This document shows positions 34,404 through 44,338 of a DNA stretch of 64,000 bases, piece after piece. The stretch is from Marinomonas polaris DSM 16579 (GTDB lineage: Bacteria; Pseudomonadota; Gammaproteobacteria; Pseudomonadales; Marinomonadaceae): the NCBI RefSeq assembly GCF_900129155.1, contig NZ_FQVF01000017.1, forward strand, positions 53,799-117,798. Direction: 5' to 3'. The position numbers and the translations under genes are program-made. The first letter of the stretch is position 1; each line of letters begins with the position of its first letter. The notes beneath the pieces were generated by a model. That model ran no database searches. It was not told the origin of the DNA and saw only the letters and a program-made list of their open reading frames with translations.

Positions 34404-35471
34404 TTAATGCGGGATTTCGTCAGTAATGCCTTCAACATACCAGTTAACTTGAGCAAGCTCTTGATCTGTTAACGAATGATTAGCAGGAACTGCAACATTG
34501 CCTTTGTTATCCTTGATTGGACCTGTGAATGGTTTGAATTCACCAGACTTAATTGCTGCATAAGTAGCATCAATTTTAGCGCGAACATCTTTAGGAAGGT
34601 TCGGGTTAATTGATGCTAGTGTTAGCATGTCATCATGGAATCCACCCCAGAAATCTTGAGATTTCCAAGTGCCATCCATAACAGCTTGAACTTCTTTGAT
34701 GTAGTAAGGTGTCCAGTTGTCACGAACAGAAAAAATGTGCGCATTAGGCGCAAACTTGCTTTGATCGGAGGCTTGGCCGATTGCGCGTAAACCACGTTTT
34801 TCAGCCGCAATAAGCGGAGCAGGACTGTCTGTGTGCTGTAGCATGACATCTACGCCTTGGTCCATTAGCGCATTTGCAGCATCAGTTTCTTTACCTGGAT
34901 CGTACCAAGTATTTGCCCATACAATTTTCATTTTTACATCAGGGTTAACGCTTTTTGCGCCCATGTAAGCTGCGTTGATGTCACGAATAACTTCTGGGAT
35001 TGGGAAGGAGCCGATATAACCAATGGTGTTGGTTTTTGTCATCATACCTGCAGTGACGCCGGAGATGTATCGACCTTCATAAGTACGAAGAACATAAGTA
35101 CCTAAGTTTTTATCAAGCTTGTAACCTGTAGCATGTTCAAACTTTACTTTAGGAAAGCGTTTTGCAACTTTCACCGTTGGGTTCATAAAACCAAAAGATG
35201 TGGTGAAGATTAGGTCATTACCTGCTTTTGCTAGTTGAGTAATAACTCGCTCAGCATCCGCACCTTCTGGAACGTTCTCAACGTAAGTGGTTTTTACTTT
35301 GTCGCCAAAATATTCTTCTAAGCCTTTTCTACCCATATCATGTTCGTAACTCCAGCCTAAATCACCCACGGGTCCAACGTAGACAAAACCCACTTTCAAT
35401 GGCTCTTCTGCTTGAGCAATACTTGCTCCGGCTAAAAGCCCTAGACTAACCAGTAAACTTTTAAGTTTCAT
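34404..35471 (-). CDS. BMP-family ABC transporter substrate-binding protein
   Basis: A 355-residue periplasmic protein with a signal peptide (MKLKSLLVSLGLLAGASIAQA). The mature protein begins with KVGFVYVGPVGDLGWSYEHDMG, the nucleoside-binding loop of the BMP/Med family, and has TNTIGYIGSFPIPEVIRDINAAYMGA near residue 145. Such proteins bind nucleosides or purine bases. It works with two permeases and an ATPase encoded upstream. The adenine deaminase gene downstream points to adenine or adenosine as ligand, which is inference. The gap of 57 bases to the permease gene contains a good ribosome-binding site (AAGGAGC). Confidence 0.9.
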   Translation of the reverse strand: MKLKSLLVSLGLLAGASIAQAEEPLKVGFVYVGPVGDLGWSYEHDMGRKGLEEYFGDKVKTTYVENVPEGADAERVITQLAKAGNDLIFTTSFGFMNPTVKVAKRFPKVKFEHATGYKLDKNLGTYVLRTYEGRYISGVTAGMMTKTNTIGYIGSFPIPEVIRDINAAYMGAKSVNPDVKMKIVWANTWYDPGKETDAANALMDQGVDVMLQHTDSPAPLIAAEKRGLRAIGQASDQSKFAPNAHIFSVRDNWTPYYIKEVQAVMDGTWKSQDFWGGFHDDMLTLASINPNLPKDVRAKIDATYAAIKSGEFKPFTGPIKDNKGNVAVPANHSLTDQELAQVNWYVEGITDEIPH

Positions 35472-35528
35472 TGCTTGCTCCTTTGTGCCCGAGGGCGTTT
35501 TATTTAATGTTTAAATTTTTATTTAAAA

Positions 35529-36461
35529 TCAGGCCATTTGTCTTGGATCAAAAGGTTTTCCTAGCGCTCTAGGAGCCAGTAATTTCTCTTTAAACTTGTC
35601 AGCGCTGATAATAACCATAACAACCACCGTTGCAACATACGGCAACATAGCGAGTAAGTTTGGTGAAATAGACCAGCCCAAACCTTGAAGAACTAAATGC
35701 ATAATACTGGCCAAACCGAAGAGGTAAGCACCTAACATAATTCGACCAACACGCCATGAAGCGAAAACGACCAGAGCAAGTGCGATCCAGCCTCGTCCCG
35801 CCGTCATGTTTTCTACCCACATTGGTGTATACACCAAGGACATATAAGCACCAGAAATACCTGCCATTACACCACCAAACATAACGGCTAAGTAGCGAAC
35901 CCTTAGCACTTTTATGCCAATGGCGTTGGCTGCATGAGGGTTTTCACCAACTGCTTTAAGTGTTAGTCCAATTCGGGTTTTGTTGACCACAAACATAAGT
36001 GCAAAGGTCATTGCAAAAGAGGAATACACCAATATGTCATGACTAAACAAAATCTTGCCAATAAACGGGATGTCAGACAGCAATGGAATGGCGATAGGTT
36101 GGAAGCCTTGAATGGTTTGACCAACCACACCTGAGCCAATAAAAGCGCTTAACCCTGTGCCAAATATCGTTAAAGCAAGCCCTGTGGCCACCTGATTTGC
36201 ACCTAGATGCAGAACGAGCACGGCAAAAATCAAGCTCATTACGCAACCCATTAACATGGCAGCCAGAACACCTAAGCCTGCGCTGCCTGTACCATAAGCG
36301 GCTAAAAAACCGACCACAGCGCCCATTAGCATCATGCCTTCTTGGCCTAGGTTTAACACGCCTGATTTTTCGCAAATCACCTCGCCTAAGGCGATGAAAA
36401 GTAGTGGAGTACCGGTTTTTACAGCGGCAAACAATATTTGTACGATTAGATCTGAGTCCAA
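35529..36461 (-). CDS. Nucleoside-type ABC transporter permease (YufQ-like)
   Basis: A 310-residue membrane protein with about nine helices, starting with LFAAVKTGTPLLFIALGEVICEKSGVLNLGQEGMMLMGA, a block shared by YufQ and NupC-type nucleoside permeases and related to branched-chain amino acid permeases. It lies ten bases after the first permease gene. Together these form the membrane channel of the BMP-type importer. KAVGENPHAANAIGI near residue 170 is the coupling loop to the ATPase. Confidence 0.9.
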   Translation of the reverse strand: MDSDLIVQILFAAVKTGTPLLFIALGEVICEKSGVLNLGQEGMMLMGAVVGFLAAYGTGSAGLGVLAAMLMGCVMSLIFAVLVLHLGANQVATGLALTIFGTGLSAFIGSGVVGQTIQGFQPIAIPLLSDIPFIGKILFSHDILVYSSFAMTFALMFVVNKTRIGLTLKAVGENPHAANAIGIKVLRVRYLAVMFGGVMAGISGAYMSLVYTPMWVENMTAGRGWIALALVVFASWRVGRIMLGAYLFGLASIMHLVLQGLGWSISPNLLAMLPYVATVVVMVIISADKFKEKLLAPRALGKPFDPRQMA

Positions 36462-36470
36462 AATAATCTC

Positions 36471-37538
36471 CTAGTTTGTCGCTTGGTTAGAAAAGGCAAG
36501 GCGATTGTTAATGAAAAAATCACAAGCCAAAAGAAAGAATAATAAAACGCCTTGAAACATACTGACCACTGCAACGGGAATGCCCATTTCAATTTGAGCT
36601 AAGTCTCCGCCCATATAAAGTACCGCCATAAAAACTGCCGCTAGGATAGCGCCAAGAGGATGTAGCCTTCCCAAGTAGGCTACAATAATCGCTGAGTAAC
36701 CGTACCCTGGTGACACATTGGGTACTAATTGTCCTATTGGCCCTGTTGTTTCACTGACACCTGCTAGCCCTGCTAATGCACCTGCAAATAACATAACAAA
36801 CCAACTTAATTTTTTACTACTAAACCCTGCGTATCTCGCTGCTGGCTCATCGGAACCAAAGACTCTAATTTGAAAACCAAGATGGGATTTGCTCAAAATG
36901 AACCAAGCAATAAAAGCAGACACAATAGAGAAAGCAACACCAAGATGAATTCGACTACTCTCAAATAGGGTTGGTAATAATGTTGAGTCTGCAAACATCG
37001 CAGACTCAGGGAAACCAAAGCCTTGAGGGTCTCTTAAAGGTCCGTGTACAGCCCAAATAAGCAGATACAATGCAATGTAGTTAAACATGATGGTGGTTAA
37101 AATTAAGTTTGAGTTAAAACGTAACTTTAAAAAAGTGGGAATGGCTGCCCAAATCATGCCAGAAGCTACGCCGGCTAATAGTGTGATGGGTAGGGCGAAA
37201 GCGGATTCTGAATCGATAAAGTAAAGCGCCATTGCAGAGCCACCCAATGCGCCAGCAAGTAATTGCCCTTCCGCACCGATATTCCACATGTTGGCCCGAT
37301 AACATAGAGATAAACCAACGGCACAAAGCAGTAATGGCCCCATTTTGACGAACATTTCACCAATGTTATAACTGTCCGCTAATGGCGCAATCAGCAACAC
37401 ATGTAAGGCTTGTGAAGGTGATTTACCAATGGCTGAAAAAAGAATGCAGCCGAAAATTAACGTTAATGTGATAGCAAGAAGTGGCGAGGCTACTTTCATT
37501 AATGAGCTTGGCTCGGTACGAGCTTGAATGCGGATCAT
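36471..37538 (-). CDS. Nucleoside-type ABC transporter permease (YufP-like)
   Basis: A 355-residue membrane protein with about ten helices. ALHVLLIAPLADSYNIGEMFVKMGPLLLCAVGLSLCYRANMWNIGAEGQ near residues 45-90 is typical of the first permease of BMP-type systems (YufP). GSDEPAARYAGF near 230 is the coupling loop. Its start overlaps the stop of the ATPase gene by four bases, which indicates translational coupling. It pairs with the second permease encoded directly downstream. Confidence 0.9.
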   Translation of the reverse strand: MIRIQARTEPSSLMKVASPLLAITLTLIFGCILFSAIGKSPSQALHVLLIAPLADSYNIGEMFVKMGPLLLCAVGLSLCYRANMWNIGAEGQLLAGALGGSAMALYFIDSESAFALPITLLAGVASGMIWAAIPTFLKLRFNSNLILTTIMFNYIALYLLIWAVHGPLRDPQGFGFPESAMFADSTLLPTLFESSRIHLGVAFSIVSAFIAWFILSKSHLGFQIRVFGSDEPAARYAGFSSKKLSWFVMLFAGALAGLAGVSETTGPIGQLVPNVSPGYGYSAIIVAYLGRLHPLGAILAAVFMAVLYMGGDLAQIEMGIPVAVVSMFQGVLLFFLLACDFFINNRLAFSNQATN

Positions 37539-39088
37539 GCCTTGGCCTCTTGAGTGTGAAGCGATGAGTTATTAATAAAAGTTCCCGCCATCCATTGTCC
37601 GATTTGGTCTATGTTGGTTGCTTCCGTTCTTACCACTGGAGATAAGTGGCCATCGCAAACTGCAGCCATACGATCTGCTAGTAAAAACAATTCGTCTATA
37701 TCTTCAGAAATGAGCAAAATGGCAGCACCTTGATCACGAAGCTCCAGTAAGGCTTGGTGAATGGCGAGTGCCGCACCAACGTCTACACCCCAGGTCGGAT
37801 GCGCACAGATAAGCACTTTAGGGTTTTGTCCTATTTCTCGTCCCATAATGAATTTTTGTAAGTTGCCACCACTTAAGCTTTTGGCTTCTGAGAACTCGCC
37901 ATGGCATTTGACTTTGTATTTAGCGATGAGTGCTGAGGTGTATTCTTTGATGCTTTGCCATTCCACTAGGCCGTTTTTTACAAAGCCATCGCTGTGAGTT
38001 AATAAGGTGTTTTCTGTCAGACTCATATCTGGAACAGCTCCTCGACCTAATCGTTCCTCAGGGACGTAGGCCATGCCAAGCTTACGACGTTCTCCAGCAT
38101 GTAAATGACCAATGTCTAAGCTGTCGAGTGATAAGCTGTTTTTTACATTACGTTCATCTTCACCGCTGATAATCGCCATTAACTCGTCTTGACCATTACC
38201 AGCAACACCAGCAATGCCGAGAATTTCGCCAGACTTTAATTCAAAATTGATGTTCTTTAGAGATGTACCAAAAGGTTGCTTGGCTGGGAGGGATAAATTT
38301 TCAACATTAAAAGCGCGTTCAGTGCCTTCTTTTTTTGCGTAGCCTGCATCTTGCTCAGCAAGATCGCCAACCATCATTTTGGCAATAGAGGCTGGCGTTT
38401 CCTCGTTTGGCACGCAAGTGTCGACCACTTTCCCACCACGCAATATGGTTGCTTTGTGGCAAATTTCCGTCACTTCATGAAGTTTGTGGCTAATAAATAG
38501 AATGCTGCAACCTTCTTCTGACAGAGTGCGCAAGACGCCAAACAATCCAGAGACTTCTTGTGGTGTGAGAACGGAGGTCGGTTCATCCAATATAAGCAGT
38601 TTTACCGATTGAACTAGGCAGCGCATGATTTCAACACGCTGTCTTTCGCCAATGGACAGTGAATGCACGTATCGGCTTGGATTAACGTTTAAACCATATT
38701 CTTCAGAAAGTTGAGTAATTCTTGCTGCTAAATCCCCAATTTTATTTAACTGAGTTTTACTTAAACACAATTCTATATTCTGACTAACTGTCAACGTTTC
38801 AAATAAAGAAAAGTGCTGAAACACCATGCCAATACCTAAATCACGGGCAATGGATGGAGATTTAATATTCACTTCTTTACCATCCCAAATGATATCGCCC
38901 TTATCTGGGGCGACAACACCATAAATGGTTTTTACCAAGGTGCTTTTTCCAGCGCCATTTTCTCCTAACAGGGCATGAATTTCACCTGGCATCAGCGTTA
39001 TGCTGATGTTGTCGTTGGCAAGGCAGCCAGGATACTGTTTGGTAATGTTTACAAGCTCAAGGCGTGATACCAAATTGTGTTTTTTCAA
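37535..39088 (-). CDS. Nucleoside-type ABC transporter ATPase (two NBDs)
   Basis: A 517-residue ATPase with two tandem nucleotide-binding domains, like YufO and sugar ABC ATPases. The first has a full set: Walker A GENGAGKSTL near residue 42, signature LSIGERQRVEI, Walker B LLILDEPTSVLTP. The second is degenerate: its P-loop region reads GVAGNGQDELM, with signature LSGGNLQKFIM and Walker B VLICAHPTWGVDVG, in which the usual glutamate after DxP is missing. It is the first gene of the transporter operon. A palindrome similar to RutR sites lies 165 bases upstream. Confidence 0.9.
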   Translation of the reverse strand: MKKHNLVSRLELVNITKQYPGCLANDNISITLMPGEIHALLGENGAGKSTLVKTIYGVVAPDKGDIIWDGKEVNIKSPSIARDLGIGMVFQHFSLFETLTVSQNIELCLSKTQLNKIGDLAARITQLSEEYGLNVNPSRYVHSLSIGERQRVEIMRCLVQSVKLLILDEPTSVLTPQEVSGLFGVLRTLSEEGCSILFISHKLHEVTEICHKATILRGGKVVDTCVPNEETPASIAKMMVGDLAEQDAGYAKKEGTERAFNVENLSLPAKQPFGTSLKNINFELKSGEILGIAGVAGNGQDELMAIISGEDERNVKNSLSLDSLDIGHLHAGERRKLGMAYVPEERLGRGAVPDMSLTENTLLTHSDGFVKNGLVEWQSIKEYTSALIAKYKVKCHGEFSEAKSLSGGNLQKFIMGREIGQNPKVLICAHPTWGVDVGAALAIHQALLELRDQGAAILLISEDIDELFLLADRMAAVCDGHLSPVVRTEATNIDQIGQWMAGTFINNSSLHTQEAKA

Positions 39089-39578
39089 TGTTCCAGCACC
39101 TTATTTCTAGAGGTTGAGTGAGTGGAATTGCTCATTTTCTAATTTTTTTATCTTTGGTTTTTATGTTGGTTCAAAAAAATAAAATCAAACGCTCTTTTTT
39201 GGTGCGGCATTTGCACTTTTTTTGGGCGATAATCATGTCTGTTTTTATAAATTTGACCGACTAGTTAATAAAATCGATTGTCTTGTTGATATATTGGTTT
39301 ATCTAATCAATATTCATGCCAACGAAGTGTACAGTTGTAATGGCTTACAATACGTAAAATTAAAGTGCGTGTCTTTATTTAGAAGGATTTTCTAGGTGGG
39401 GTTTGATGTGTTTAATATTTGTGCTTAAAGGGGCTTTTCCTTGTTTGAATTGTATGAAAAGTGATTGATATTCTGTAGAATATCGCGTTTAACTTCAGCT
39501 TTATAGAAGCCATGTTTTATGGAAAATATAGCGATTCAAGCTTAATTGCTTTTAATGTGACAATAAGTGTAGGGTACT
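39089..39578. other. Divergent intergenic region between purine operon and GGDEF gene
   Basis: A 490-base AT-rich region with no frame of gene size. It contains the palindrome at 39253-39268, several short A/T runs, and just before the plus-strand GGDEF gene an AGGG ribosome-binding site (39571-39574). I looked for the conserved stems of a purine riboswitch and did not find a convincing match. Promoters for two divergent genes must lie here but their hexamers are not clear enough to name. Confidence 0.5.
39253..39268. promoter_or_regulatory. RutR-like palindrome upstream of the purine operon
   Basis: TTGACCGACTAGTTAA matches the RutR consensus (TTGACCANNTGGTCAA) at 11 of 14 defined positions. 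It lies in the upstream region of the nucleoside transporter operon, which is a plausible target for a pyrimidine/purine-sensing TetR-type repressor. The left half is exact and the right half is diverged. No tetR gene is in the window. Confidence 0.35.
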
Positions 39579-40676
39579 GTGTTTTCATCGATAAAAAAAA
39601 TCATAGGTAAACTATTAAATATCGGCTTTGAGGATGAATTTGGAAATGACCTCAATCAGAAACATGTAGTGAATTTTTCCTACATGATGTTCTGTATAAG
39701 CTGTTTGTTCATGCTTATTGTGTTCTCGCTGCGTCAAATGTCCTCGGTTGCTATTTTTTCTTTGGTTGGTTTATTAATCGGTTTGGTTGGTTTACGTTAC
39801 AGCTATATTGGGTATTTTTCTCGTGCTCAATTATTAATGCCCATTCTTAAAATTTCTCAAATATCCATTCTTAGCTTGTTTTACTTCGGCACTAACAGTG
39901 GTTTTCATTGGTTTTTTGTCAATGTCATTGCTTATTCCTTTGTTGTCTTCAGGGCAGATCAGAACTTTGCTAAGTACTGGATAGTTAGCATTTCTATTGT
40001 TTTATTTCTGATGTGTGAGCTTTTGAATACGCGAGGGATTTACCTCACTTCGTTTGATCAAAGTGTGATTGTTATTTTTGTATTTCTTGCACTCTCGTTC
40101 AATTTCGCCATGGTCATTAATCTTGTAATAAACCGACTGAAGTCGGTTAATAGTCACTTGCGAACCTTGGCTGAAATGGATGAGCTTACTGGCCTTTCAA
40201 ATCGAAGAAAGGTCTTGGCGGATGCTGTTAATATTTTTGCAGATTCTGTTATCAATAGAGAGTCATGTGTCTTTGCTATTGTTGATTTAGACCACTTTAA
40301 AAAGATCAATGATACTTTTGGGCACGAAGCAGGCGATTTGGTTCTGGCAAAAGTATCAGCCATGATGGCGTCTGTTATAAGGCCTCAAGATGAAATAGGT
40401 CGTTATGGTGGTGAAGAATTTATTGTCATCATGTCAGACACTTCTTTAAAAGACGCAGAGGTTGTTATGGAGCGCATGAGGCAATCGGTCGAAAATATGC
40501 TGATAGAAACCGAGCATGGTATTGTTATTCCGGTTACTGTCAGTATTGGTGTCGCTGCTATTGCACCAAGTGTTTCGCGCTATGAAGAAATATTGGCGCA
40601 AGCGGATAAAGGTTTGTATGCGGCTAAGCGTAACGGCCGAAATCGAGTTTCTGTACAATCAGACTATCAAAGTTAG
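39579..40676 (+). CDS. Membrane GGDEF diguanylate cyclase
   Basis: A 365-residue protein. Six hydrophobic segments (residues about 32-195) make an integral membrane sensor, followed by a GGDEF domain. The site reads RYGGEEF near residue 273, and RPQD five residues earlier is an RxxD inhibitory site. DLDHFKKINDTFGHEAGD supplies the metal and guanine contacts. The start is a GTG at 39579, with AGGG four bases before it. Membrane sensors of this MASE-like type have unknown ligands. It stands in its own transcription unit. Confidence 0.88.
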   Translation: MFSSIKKIIGKLLNIGFEDEFGNDLNQKHVVNFSYMMFCISCLFMLIVFSLRQMSSVAIFSLVGLLIGLVGLRYSYIGYFSRAQLLMPILKISQISILSLFYFGTNSGFHWFFVNVIAYSFVVFRADQNFAKYWIVSISIVLFLMCELLNTRGIYLTSFDQSVIVIFVFLALSFNFAMVINLVINRLKSVNSHLRTLAEMDELTGLSNRRKVLADAVNIFADSVINRESCVFAIVDLDHFKKINDTFGHEAGDLVLAKVSAMMASVIRPQDEIGRYGGEEFIVIMSDTSLKDAEVVMERMRQSVENMLIETEHGIVIPVTVSIGVAAIAPSVSRYEEILAQADKGLYAAKRNGRNRVSVQSDYQS

Positions 40677-40779
40677 AATATATTTACTTATCTGTATTGA
40701 CATATGAGTTGTCCACTTTCTCTGTGGATAAACTTGTTGGCTAATCTATTTTTCCTTTATTTTTCGTGATGAGGCTCAT

Positions 40780-41451
40780 TTGCTCCAGATACTATTTCGC
40801 TCTGTTGATTATTGGATTGTTGAAAAACCTGCAGGTATGAGTTTTCATGCCGAGTCGGAAGAGCTGGGGGTAATGCAAACCCTGGCGATTTCTTATCCAG
40901 ATCAAAGTTTTTATCCTGTTCATCGTTTGGACAAAATGACATCGGGTCTTCTGATAGTGGCTTGCCATGCAGCAGCTGCTGCAGAATTTGGAAAGATGTT
41001 TGAAAACCATGAGATGGAAAAGCGCTATTTGGCCTTGTCTGCAAAAAAGCCAAAAAAGAAACAAGGAACGATCTCAGGTGGTATGGCGCCGAGCCGAAGA
41101 GGTCAGTGGAAGCTTACACAAGATAATGAAAATTTAGCAGTCACACAGTTTTTTTCTTCTGCATTTCAAGGGCTTAGGGTTTTTATTGTTAGGCCTTTAA
41201 CAGGTAAAACGCACCAAATTCGTGTGGCATTAAAGAGTTTAGGGTCGCCTATTTTAGGAGACCTTAGGTACAGCGGAGAAGGAGCTGACAGAGGGTATTT
41301 GCATGCCTACTCTTTGCAGTTTCATTGGCGGGGTGAGATGAAAAGTTATCTCAGCCTTCCTATATCAGGGGAGCATTTTTCGTCTGAGTTGTCCGATTTT
41401 ATCGCGACTCAATTTGATGAATCTTTATTAAAATGGCCCGGTAAAAAGTAA
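40780..41451 (+). CDS. RluA-family RNA pseudouridine synthase
   Basis: A 223-residue enzyme that isomerises uridine in structured RNA. The catalytic aspartate is in HRLDKMTSG near residue 48, and PLTGKTHQIRVAL plus LGDLRY near 150-170 are conserved RluA blocks. It lacks the S4 domain of RluC and RluD, like the short TIGR01621-type synthases. The RNA target is unknown. TTG 40780 is the start, with GAGG five bases ahead; no ATG fits as well. It stands 46 bases before rlmM on the same strand, so the two rRNA/RNA-modifying genes are probably cotranscribed. Confidence 0.85.
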   Translation: MLQILFRSVDYWIVEKPAGMSFHAESEELGVMQTLAISYPDQSFYPVHRLDKMTSGLLIVACHAAAAAEFGKMFENHEMEKRYLALSAKKPKKKQGTISGGMAPSRRGQWKLTQDNENLAVTQFFSSAFQGLRVFIVRPLTGKTHQIRVALKSLGSPILGDLRYSGEGADRGYLHAYSLQFHWRGEMKSYLSLPISGEHFSSELSDFIATQFDESLLKWPGKK

Positions 41452-41497
41452 TTAATATAACTCAGCAGGGTTTTGCTCTGGCTGAGAAGGAATTTGA

Positions 41498-42550
41498 ATG
41501 AAAAATGTTTTGGTTTACTGCCGTCAAGGCTTCGAAAAAGATTGTGCGGCGGAATTGTCAGAAGTGGCTAGTAGCAAAGGTTTTTATGGCTACGCTAAGG
41601 TTGTTCCTGATGCGGGTTACATTGTGTATAACTTTGATCAGGCGGACGCTGGTGAAACATTGATCCAGCAATTAAATTTTAATCGTCTGATTTTTGCTCG
41701 CCAGATTATTGCTGTTAATGATGTGATTGAATTAGAGCAAGGTGGTCGAGTTGAATCCTTGCTTGAAGCGGCTCGTGAGTTGCCATTAGCGGAAGAAATT
41801 TGGATTGAAACAGCTGATACAAATGACGCTAAAGCCTTGTCTGGTTTAATAAAGAAACTGGAAAAACCTTTGCGTGAAGGTTGGAAAAGGTCAGGCGTTT
41901 TACGTAACAAGGCGGTAGGTGTTCGCCACCATGTATTTATGCTGGATGGTGAGGCTGCTTATTTGGGTGTGTCTTATGCTGCCTGTCGTAGTGAATTTCC
42001 TATGGGTATTCGTCGTTTACGTTTTCCAGCAGCAGGTCCGAGTCGTTCAACGCTTAAGCTGGAAGAGGCTTTTCTTCAATTTGTGCCAGAGCAAACGCTA
42101 GAAGCGGATTTGACTGAAGGCATGACGGCAGTTGATCTTGGCGCGGCGCCTGGTGGTTGGACTTATCAATTTGTTAAAAAGGGCATTCATGTTATTGCAA
42201 TCGATAATGGTCCTATGCAAAAAGAATTGATGTCTACTGGGCTGGTTGAGCATGAAAAGGCCGATGGCTTTAAATACGAGCCGCCTTACACAGTGGATTG
42301 GTTAGTTTGTGATATGGTCGAGCGCCCAATAAAGGTCGCAGAATTGATGGCTAAATGGCTGGCGAGCGGTTGGACTAGAAGGGCTATTTTTAACCTGAAG
42401 CTACCAATGAAAAAGCGTTATCAAGAAGTAACTTTATGCTTGCAGACCATAGAGGGTTTGCTGAGAAAAGCTGGGGTAAGCTATCAGTATCAAGTTAAGC
42501 ATCTTTATCATGATAGAGAAGAAGTGACTGTTTGCATTATGGTTAAATAA
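41498..42550 (+). CDS. rlmM: 23S rRNA 2'-O-methyltransferase RlmM
   Basis: A 350-residue methyltransferase for cytidine 2498 of 23S rRNA, using SAM. The N-terminal THUMP-like domain (residues 1-165) is followed by a Rossmann domain with motif LGAAPGGWTYQF near residue 215, DNGPM, CDMVERP and the catalytic lysine in FNLKLPMKKRY near 303. Length and motif order are those of RlmM (YgdE). AGAAGGAATTTG precedes the ATG. A 26-base perfect stem terminator follows the gene. Confidence 0.93.
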   Translation: MKNVLVYCRQGFEKDCAAELSEVASSKGFYGYAKVVPDAGYIVYNFDQADAGETLIQQLNFNRLIFARQIIAVNDVIELEQGGRVESLLEAARELPLAEEIWIETADTNDAKALSGLIKKLEKPLREGWKRSGVLRNKAVGVRHHVFMLDGEAAYLGVSYAACRSEFPMGIRRLRFPAAGPSRSTLKLEEAFLQFVPEQTLEADLTEGMTAVDLGAAPGGWTYQFVKKGIHVIAIDNGPMQKELMSTGLVEHEKADGFKYEPPYTVDWLVCDMVERPIKVAELMAKWLASGWTRRAIFNLKLPMKKRYQEVTLCLQTIEGLLRKAGVSYQYQVKHLYHDREEVTVCIMVK

Positions 42551-42572
42551 TTTTAAGTTAAATCTGATTTTG

Positions 42573-42625
42573 AATCACTAAAAAGCCCCATATACAAATT
42601 TTGTATATGGGGCTTTTTAGTGATT
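42573..42625. terminator. Bidirectional intrinsic terminator with 26-base perfect stem
   Basis: The arms 42573-42598 and 42600-42625 are exact complements separated by one base, and the inner CCCC/GGGG core is flanked by AAAAA and TTTTT. It separates convergent rlmM and the L,D-transpeptidase gene. The stem is unusually long for a terminator. Confidence 0.9.
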
Positions 42626-42667
42626 TGGAGAAACTTAAAACAACAATTAAAGAAGTGATGCTTTCTA

Positions 42668-44338
42668 TTAAATGGAGTCTCTGGAGCCGAAAGCAGAATA
42701 TCCCATTGCTTCTTCCATAAGAGCATCTCTTTCGTAAATGTCGTTACGGAATTCCAGCATGCCATTAGCATTCGGAACAACGGTGAAATAGACTAAATAA
42801 ACAGGAATGTAGGTTGGTAAGGTAATAACGGTATTACTTCCTGTTTTTAAGGAGTTATTCATATCATTAAACTGTTTGCTGCCTTTGGTTATTTCTTTGG
42901 CGAACTCTGTTGGGTTTTCTAGGCGAACACAACCAGAACTAAAGGCTCTATCTTCTTCACGAAATAGATGTTTTGCAGGTGTGTCATGCAAATAAATCTC
43001 GTTTTTATTAGGGAACATAAACTTGAATTGGCCAAGTGCGTTGCCTTCATCTGGTTCTTGTTCGAAACGAAAAGCCAGCTTGTCTTCACTAATCGCTTTC
43101 CAATTGATTTTGGTTGAATCCAGTTCTTTTGCGCCAATGCTCCAGCTTGAATACACCTTGTAGCCATGCTTAACCAGATAATTTGGATCAGCTTGTAGCT
43201 TAGGCAATAGGTTCTCTCTGGCTATGCGATGTGGCACGCGCCATGTAGGGTTGGTTACCATGTAAGTCATCAAGCCTTTGAATACAGGTGTTTTTCTATC
43301 TGGCTTGCCGATGACGGCTTTCATTGATGTAAGCTCACCGTTTAGGTACATGTCTACCGTGTAATTTGTTAGGTCAACCCATATGCGGTTAGCTTCTAGT
43401 TCGCTTGGCAACCAGCGCCATCTTTCTAGGTTGTAAGCAATTTGTTTTGCGCGTGTTTTTAATGGCACATTGAGCATTTCAATGGTTTTAGAGCCCGCAG
43501 CGCCATCGGCGGTAATGTGATGGCGTTGTTGGAAGCGAATGAGGGCTTCTTTTAGGAGGGTATCGAATTGCTCTTCATTCACCTTACGAGTCGAAAAACG
43601 AATATCTCCAAGCTGAACTAGTCTTGCTCTAAGCTGTGCAACTCGTGGGCCTTCGTCGCCTGCTGATAAGGGAACGCCAGCATTAACAAAAATATCTTTT
43701 TCTTTCGCTGCGAGGTCTTGGTAATACACTAACCATTTTTGCAGGACTTGATATTGTGGGCTGCGAGGAGCTAGTAATGGTAGGGAGTTTACCATGTCTG
43801 TTGCTGAATCAAGATACAGTAAGTCTTTCCAATTATTATTGGGTGCATCCAGCTGCCAATTTGGGTCAATTAGCTGCGGCTCGTAGCGACCGTTGCTTAG
43901 GTCATGGGCGTAACTGGTTAAAGCGATTGTGCTAATAACGTCCATTTCAGCCAGTTGTTGCGGTGTTGGTTGTTTAAGGGCTAAATATTCTTTAATAGTG
44001 CCAGTATGGTAGTGAATTGGATTCAGACCATGAGTATAAGACTGCTCAAGTATGTCGACCAACTTGTATATAGACATGTTTATTTTTTTGTCTTTTATCC
44101 AAATTGGGTCGTAACCGCGGTTTTCGTAAGCCTCAAGTACAGTGTGATTAGGCAGGGCCTGGCCAGCTACCGGAGTGAATGCGTTTAGTGTTAATGACAC
44201 CTGATCTTTCACGCTATTTTCTATTTGAGATTCACTGGGCGGAACGACAACAAACTGTTTGTTTGAGCCAGATGATGAGCAAGCGCTAAGCAACAAGCTG
44301 ACGCAGAGTAGAGAGAGTAGTTGTTTCGCGGATGTCAT
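42668..44338 (-). CDS. L,D-transpeptidase, YcbB/LdtD-like
   Basis: A 556-residue cell-wall enzyme that makes 3-3 cross-links between meso-diaminopimelate residues. The N-terminus has a lipoprotein-type signal with lipobox LLSAC (Cys20). A scaffold domain covers about residues 60-215, a peptidoglycan-binding domain follows near 220-290 ([24 protein letters not shown]), and the YkuD catalytic domain ends with [11 protein letters not shown] near 470, holding the active cysteine and arginine. Length and layout match LdtD. Its start overlaps the upstream YkgJ gene by four bases. Confidence 0.9.
   Translation of the reverse strand: MTSAKQLLSLLCVSLLLSACSSSGSNKQFVVVPPSESQIENSVKDQVSLTLNAFTPVAGQALPNHTVLEAYENRGYDPIWIKDKKINMSIYKLVDILEQSYTHGLNPIHYHTGTIKEYLALKQPTPQQLAEMDVISTIALTSYAHDLSNGRYEPQLIDPNWQLDAPNNNWKDLLYLDSATDMVNSLPLLAPRSPQYQVLQKWLVYYQDLAAKEKDIFVNAGVPLSAGDEGPRVAQLRARLVQLGDIRFSTRKVNEEQFDTLLKEALIRFQQRHHITADGAAGSKTIEMLNVPLKTRAKQIAYNLERWRWLPSELEANRIWVDLTNYTVDMYLNGELTSMKAVIGKPDRKTPVFKGLMTYMVTNPTWRVPHRIARENLLPKLQADPNYLVKHGYKVYSSWSIGAKELDSTKINWKAISEDKLAFRFEQEPDEGNALGQFKFMFPNKNEIYLHDTPAKHLFREEDRAFSSGCVRLENPTEFAKEITKGSKQFNDMNNSLKTGSNTVITLPTYIPVYLVYFTVVPNANGMLEFRNDIYERDALMEEAMGYSAFGSRDSI

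Noticed and set aside
36073..36375. 100-codon frame within a permease gene
   Set aside because: Arginine- and cysteine-rich shadow frame of a clear transporter gene.
39089..39578. Purine riboswitch upstream of the nucleoside operon
   Set aside because: The conserved loop sequences of purine riboswitches were not seen.
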